Part shown: one piece after another, positions 4,832-7,458 of the stretch
Position numbering within the stretch: the stretch's first letter is position 1
How the letters are laid out: each line of letters starts with the position of its first letter
NCBI GenBank assembly: GCA_026390215.1
Contig: JAPLGJ010000056.1
Coordinates: 1 to 7,458, forward strand
DNA from: Caldisericota bacterium
GTDB lineage: Bacteria; Caldisericota; Caldisericia; Cryosericales; Cryosericaceae
DNA: 7,458 nt
Reading direction: 5' to 3'
Translations under genes and position numbers: made by a program
Notes under the pieces: generated by a model
Seen by the model: the letters and a program-made list of their open reading frames with translations, nothing else
What the model was told of the DNA's origin: nothing
Database searches by the model: none

Positions 4832-5293
4832 CTACTTGTCGTACGGCTCTCCCTTGAGGATGGAGAAGGCACGGTAGAGCTGCTCCAGGAGAATGACGCG
4901 TGCCAGCTCATGCGGCAACGTCAGCTTGCCAAGCGATAGGATGCTCGTGCCGGGAGAGAGGGGACGGACGCCGACGTTCTGCTCGATGTAGGTTTGCAGG
5001 GTGGGGTTGAACCCCTCCGCACCGCCGATGAAGAACGACAGCTTCCGCGTTCCCATGTTCATCAGATCCTGCAGTCGCTCGGACAGTTCACGGGACGTGA
5101 TCTCCTGCCCACGGGGGTCGAGCAGGACACGCGCTCCCTCTTCGAACCGCGCGTAGTTGGCGAGCTGACGTGAGGCAACGTCGACGACGCTCACCTCACA
5201 GTAATGTTCCAGGCGACGACAGTACTCATCCTGCGCCATCTTGTTGTAGGACTTCTTGAGACCGCCACCCTGAGCGCATACCATGATCTTCAT
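4832..5293 (-). CDS. rlmH: 23S rRNA (pseudouridine1915-N3)-methyltransferase RlmH
   Basis: RlmH is a small SPOUT (trefoil-knot) methyltransferase that uses S-adenosylmethionine to methylate pseudouridine 1915 in helix 69 of 23S rRNA on the assembled ribosome. The 153-residue product has the normal length (about 155-159). Diagnostic segments are FFIGGAEGF (87-95), SLGKLTLPHELARVILLEQLYRA (120-142) and the C-terminal tail GEPYDK. The tail normally ends YHR or YHK; here the conserved His is Asp (D152, codon GAC). The reading frame is open to 5380, but the ATG at 5293 gives the standard N-terminus (MKIMVCAQGGGLKKSY). That ATG lies six bases after a TATACT -10 hexamer, so the mRNA is probably leaderless. 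An insertion sequence begins 7 bp upstream of the -35. The downstream side is the DnaA-box region. Confidence 0.93.
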   Translation of the reverse strand: MKIMVCAQGGGLKKSYNKMAQDEYCRRLEHYCEVSVVDVASRQLANYARFEEGARVLLDPRGQEITSRELSERLQDLMNMGTRKLSFFIGGAEGFNPTLQTYIEQNVGVRPLSPGTSILSLGKLTLPHELARVILLEQLYRAFSILKGEPYDK

Positions 5294-5299
5294 GCGGTC

Positions 5300-5327
5300 A
5301 GTATAGCGGCCGCGGTTCCCCGGACAA
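5300..5327 (-). promoter_or_regulatory. Promoter of rlmH, leaderless type
   Basis: On the minus strand TTGTCC (5322-5327), a 16-base spacer and TATACT (5300-5305) are followed by six bases and the ATG at 5293. No SD is present. The insertion sequence boundary lies only a few bases upstream of the -35, so any native upstream activator site has been displaced. Confidence 0.65.
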
Positions 5328-5333
5328 GGACTG

Positions 5334-5397
5334 CGCATCGACTCACCTAATATGTACCTGAAATGGTTCCGTGAACTCATGAGAAAAAGTACCTGAA
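5334..5397. repeat. Left-end double repeat of the insertion sequence
   Basis: Two direct copies (5334-5362 and 5369-5397) share ACTCA followed eight or nine bases later by GTACCTGAA, with a spacing of 34 bp. They look like two transposase binding sites. A possible transposase -10 (AATACT, 5407-5412) lies just inside, so binding might also repress the transposase. Confidence 0.65.
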
Positions 5398-5445
5398 CGA
5401 TGAGAGAATACTGCTGGTCCTTTGGACGAGAAAGGAGCAGCGGGA

Positions 5446-6690
5446 ATGGAGCTCACGATGCAGGAACGAAAGAAGCTCACGATGGTCAAGGCACAAGCAT
5501 ATTGGAAAGCAAAGAAGAGCAAGAAGTCGGTGATGCTGGATGACTTCTGTGAATCCACGGGGTACCAGCGGAAGTATGCCGCCCGTGTCCTGCACCAGGC
5601 AGGACAACGCTACTTGCTGGGAGACTGTGTCCTCGTGGCTGGCCCCACGAAGCATATCCACCGACACAGGCCTCCCCGGTACGGTCCTGCAGTCCAGCAG
5701 GCACTGATCACCATCTGGAGCGCAAGCACGTTTCTTGGTCCTGTCCGTGTGGTAGCAGGCATGGCACTCTTCCTGGAGAACCTCGTCACCCATGGGCATC
5801 TCCACATCGATGAAGAGACCCGAAGACTCCTCCTCCAGATGAGTCCTGCAACGATTGGGAGGCTCCTGGCAGGAGAACGGAAGAAGTACCATCTGCATGG
5901 GATCTCCCATACCCGAAGCACTCCTCTGGGTGGCCGGATCCCCATCCAGACCTGCATGGACCCTCCGCTGGACCTCCCGGGCGTCCTGGCCGTGGACCTG
6001 GTGGGGCATGACGGGGGACAGGCGGTGGACGACTTCGGGTGGACCCTTACCGTCACGGACTGCACGACCGGATGGACCGAAGCAGGAGCGGTACGGACGA
6101 AAGCAGAGATCTACGTGGTCGCTGCCCTGGAGACCTGTCTCCACAGATACCCAGGTCGTGTCGTCTCTCTCCATGCGGACAACGGGAGCGAATTCATGAA
6201 CGGCCATCTCGTCCGCTTCTGCCATACCCATGGCATCACCCTCACCCGGTCCCGTCCCTACCACAAGAACGACAATGCTCATGTAGAAGAGAAAAACAAT
6301 TCGGTCGTCCGGAAGTTCGTGGGATATGACCGACATGACACCCAAGCTGAGGTTGATCTCCTGAACCGGTTGTACCAGACCCTGCATCTCCTGGTGAACT
6401 GGTTCCTTCCCAGCCAGAAGCTCCTGCACAAGGTGAGGACTGGGAGCCACATCACCAAGGTGTATGACAGTGCCCAGACTCCTTGTGCACGGATGCTGGC
6501 ACGGACGGATGTGTCTGAAGAGGTAAAGAAACGCCTCCTTGCCACCCGTGCAGAACTAGACCTGACGAGCCTGCACCACGAGATCCTCCTTTGCCAGGAC
6601 CGACTGGATGCAATCGCCAAACGGAGACAACCTCGGGCGATCATAAAACGTGGCAACTACGCGTACTTTTTAGATGAGTCGACGGCCTAA
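5446..6690 (+). CDS. DDE (DD35E, rve-type integrase core) transposase
   Basis: This 414-residue enzyme should cut the element ends and join them to target DNA. The N-terminal part (1-80) is basic and has a helix-turn-helix-like stretch LDDFCESTGYQRKYAARVLH (31-50), typical of integrase-core transposases. A second DNA-binding segment follows (SPATIGRLLAGERKK, 133-147). The catalytic core contains D184 in LAVDLVGHDGG, D245 in HADNGSEF and E281 in NDNAHVEEKNN, with 35 residues between the last two. The FVGYD segment (291-295) follows as in many relatives. No frameshift or stop is seen, so it may be active. I chose ATG 5446 because AAAGGAG (5431-5437) is eight bases upstream; the frame is also open from TTG 5422. 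The last codons overlap the inner right-end repeat. Its orientation is divergent from rlmH. Confidence 0.9.
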   Translation: MELTMQERKKLTMVKAQAYWKAKKSKKSVMLDDFCESTGYQRKYAARVLHQAGQRYLLGDCVLVAGPTKHIHRHRPPRYGPAVQQALITIWSASTFLGPVRVVAGMALFLENLVTHGHLHIDEETRRLLLQMSPATIGRLLAGERKKYHLHGISHTRSTPLGGRIPIQTCMDPPLDLPGVLAVDLVGHDGGQAVDDFGWTLTVTDCTTGWTEAGAVRTKAEIYVVAALETCLHRYPGRVVSLHADNGSEFMNGHLVRFCHTHGITLTRSRPYHKNDNAHVEEKNNSVVRKFVGYDRHDTQAEVDLLNRLYQTLHLLVNWFLPSQKLLHKVRTGSHITKVYDSAQTPCARMLARTDVSEEVKKRLLATRAELDLTSLHHEILLCQDRLDAIAKRRQPRAIIKRGNYAYFLDESTA

Positions 6691-6723
6691 TGCTTCAGGT
6701 ACTTTTTTACGTGAGTTGACACG
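6657..6723. repeat. Right-end double repeat of the insertion sequence
   Basis: On the minus strand two direct copies begin with TCAACTCA (outer, 6694-6723) and TCGACTCA (inner, 6657-6685), spaced 37 bp apart. The outer copy has GTACCTGAA like the left copies; the inner has GTACGCGTA. The inner copy and the stop codon belong to the transposase coding sequence. Confidence 0.65.
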
Positions 6724-6832
6724 ACTGGACTTTGTAACAGGGGACAGCCGTAGTTGTTGTAACACGCGGCAACAGGGGCAGGAATGGATTCCTATGCGCG
6801 CGAGAACGATGGACTGGCATGAAGAAGCGGTC
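6724..6832. other. Short intergenic region between the insertion sequence and the diguanylate cyclase, with direct repeats
   Basis: This 109-bp stretch holds no gene. TGTAACA occurs at 6733-6739 and 6758-6764, and AACAGGGG at 6736-6743 and 6771-6778. GGAATGGATTCC (6781-6792) can form a small hairpin downstream of the diguanylate cyclase, but no U-tract follows. Confidence 0.4.
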
Positions 6833-7458
6833 CTATCGGCTGGTAACGTGCCCCTTGCCAAGCCGTTTGGACTGGTACAGGCGGTCGTCAGCCAGCTTGA
6901 GGAGGTCCTCTGAAGAGGAATCACTGACGTAGCCGGCGATACCGGCCGAGAAGGTCACACGTCCCATCGTCGTGATGAGTTCCGGACATGCGAAATCGGT
7001 CAATCGTTTCAGGAACAGCTCGGCCTGCTCGCGCGTCGTCTCAGGCAACAGGAGAAGGAACTCGTCGCCACCGTAGCGGAACACCAAGTCGGAGGAACGG
7101 ACAAGCTTGCAAATGCAAGCAGCAAAAACCCGCAGCATGCGGTCTCCCTCCTGATGGCCAAGGTTGTCGTTGACGGCCTTGAATTCGTCGAGGTCGAGCA
7201 TCACGAGGCTCACGTCACGATGATACCGCTCTGCCCGCTTCAACTCCACGGGGAGCATCTCATCAATCATGTGGCGGTTGAAAACCCCGGTAAGTCCGTC
7301 GCGGGTTGCCTGCTCGTGCAATTGCTTTGTCTTCTGCTGGTTGTCGATGAGCAGGGCAAGCCCAGACGTGAACGGCATGAGCAGCCGGATGTCGGAGCGT
7401 GTGAACGCCCCGACCTTGGGCGACTCGACGTCGAGCACGCCGACACAGTGCCCCCCGG
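6833..7458 (-). CDS. GAF-GGDEF diguanylate cyclase, N-terminus outside window
   Basis: The enzyme should join two GTP molecules into cyclic di-GMP, the signal that promotes sessile life. The visible 207 residues run in frame to the window edge, so a GTG at 7438 is internal. The first 35 residues (CVGVLDVESPKVGAFTRSD) look like the end of a GAF sensor domain. A short linker helix (IDNQQKTKQLHEQATRD) leads into GGDEF. The entry motif is DGLTGVFNR. Metal-binding Asp residues lie in MLDLDEFKAVND, the active-site motif is RYGGDEF (codons for GGDEF near 7058-7072), and an RSSD inhibitory I-site lies five residues before it. All key residues are intact, so active and product-inhibited synthesis is likely. 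The C-terminus ends shortly after the KGHV segment, with no EAL domain. The ligand of the GAF domain is unknown. Confidence 0.92.
   Translation of the reverse strand, partial: GGHCVGVLDVESPKVGAFTRSDIRLLMPFTSGLALLIDNQQKTKQLHEQATRDGLTGVFNRHMIDEMLPVELKRAERYHRDVSLVMLDLDEFKAVNDNLGHQEGDRMLRVFAACICKLVRSSDLVFRYGGDEFLLLLPETTREQAELFLKRLTDFACPELITTMGRVTFSAGIAGYVSDSSSEDLLKLADDRLYQSKRLGKGHVTSR

Larger units (their letters stand above)
5334..6723 (+). mobile_element. Complete insertion sequence with DD35E transposase and paired terminal repeats
   Basis: The element is about 1390 bp and carries one intact transposase gene. Each end holds two tandem copies of a motif of the form TCGACTCA-N8/9-GTACCTGAA, pointing inward. 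Left copies are at 5334-5362 and 5369-5397; right copies are at 6694-6723 and 6657-6685. The outermost bases match as CGCATCGACTCAC against CGTGTCAACTCAC. ACTG occurs directly outside both ends (5330-5333 and 6724-6727), a plausible 4-bp target duplication; exact boundaries could shift by a few bases. Removal of the element would join the rlmH promoter to the region downstream of the diguanylate cyclase. Family placement is uncertain: the integrase-type core suggests an IS481-like or IS1202/ISNCY-type element. Confidence 0.72.

Noticed and set aside
5331..5358. Possible dif-like (XerC/XerD) site at the left end of the insertion sequence
   Set aside because: TGCGCAT resembles the XerC arm, but the XerD arm does not match, so the evidence is too weak.
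5294..5380. N-terminal extension of RlmH to 5380
   Set aside because: It would cover the rlmH promoter and the left end of the insertion sequence, and RlmH proteins start at the MKI segment.
5377..6450. Long open frame (357 codons) on the minus strand inside the insertion sequence
   Set aside because: It lies antisense to the transposase, which has intact catalytic motifs and an SD. The antisense translation shows no recognisable domain and is explained by GC-rich codon use.
1..7458. CRISPR array, tRNA or rRNA genes
   Set aside because: I saw no regularly spaced repeats and no tRNA-like or rRNA-like sequence on either strand; this was by eye, without a covariance-model search.

Overview
This window comes from a bacterial chromosome of moderately high GC content. 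Evidence includes Shine-Dalgarno sequences, sigma-70-like promoters, an RlmH-type rRNA methyltransferase, a GGDEF protein and a DDE insertion sequence. I cannot name the organism. Three genes carry a -10 hexamer exactly six bases before their ATG, which implies leaderless mRNAs, so this lineage probably uses leaderless initiation alongside SD-led initiation.

Layout, left to right. (1) 1-643, minus: a DEDDh 3'-5' exonuclease (DnaQ/epsilon-like), cut by the left edge. (2) 765-1577, minus: a spore-photolyase-like (SplB) radical SAM protein with an unusual CX3CX3C cluster motif. (3) 1694-2317 and 2319-3338, minus: a class I SAM-dependent O-methyltransferase directly behind a D-2-hydroxyacid dehydrogenase. 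One base separates them, they are driven by a clear extended -10 promoter, and they form a two-gene operon. (4) 3409-3560: a divergent intergenic region holding a REP-like hairpin. (5) 3595-4167 and 4210-4467, plus: a 2H phosphoesterase (leaderless) and an 85-residue zinc-ribbon protein with a Gly/Cys-rich tail. (6) 4468-4831: a 364-bp convergent intergenic region with at least five same-direction DnaA boxes. (7) 4832-5293, minus: rlmH, again leaderless. (8) about 5334-6723: an intact insertion sequence with a DD35E transposase and two tandem copies of a transposase-site-like repeat at each end, inserted just upstream of the rlmH promoter. (9) 6833-7458, minus: the C-terminal part of a GAF-GGDEF diguanylate cyclase, cut by the right edge.

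The genes do not form one obvious pathway. The only tight functional unit is the dehydrogenase/O-methyltransferase pair. The rest look like housekeeping, RNA-processing and signalling genes. The most interesting points are the repeated leaderless promoter architecture, the DnaA-box cluster beside rlmH, the non-canonical radical SAM motif, the Glu-to-Tyr change in the dehydrogenase active site, and the paired terminal repeats of the insertion sequence.
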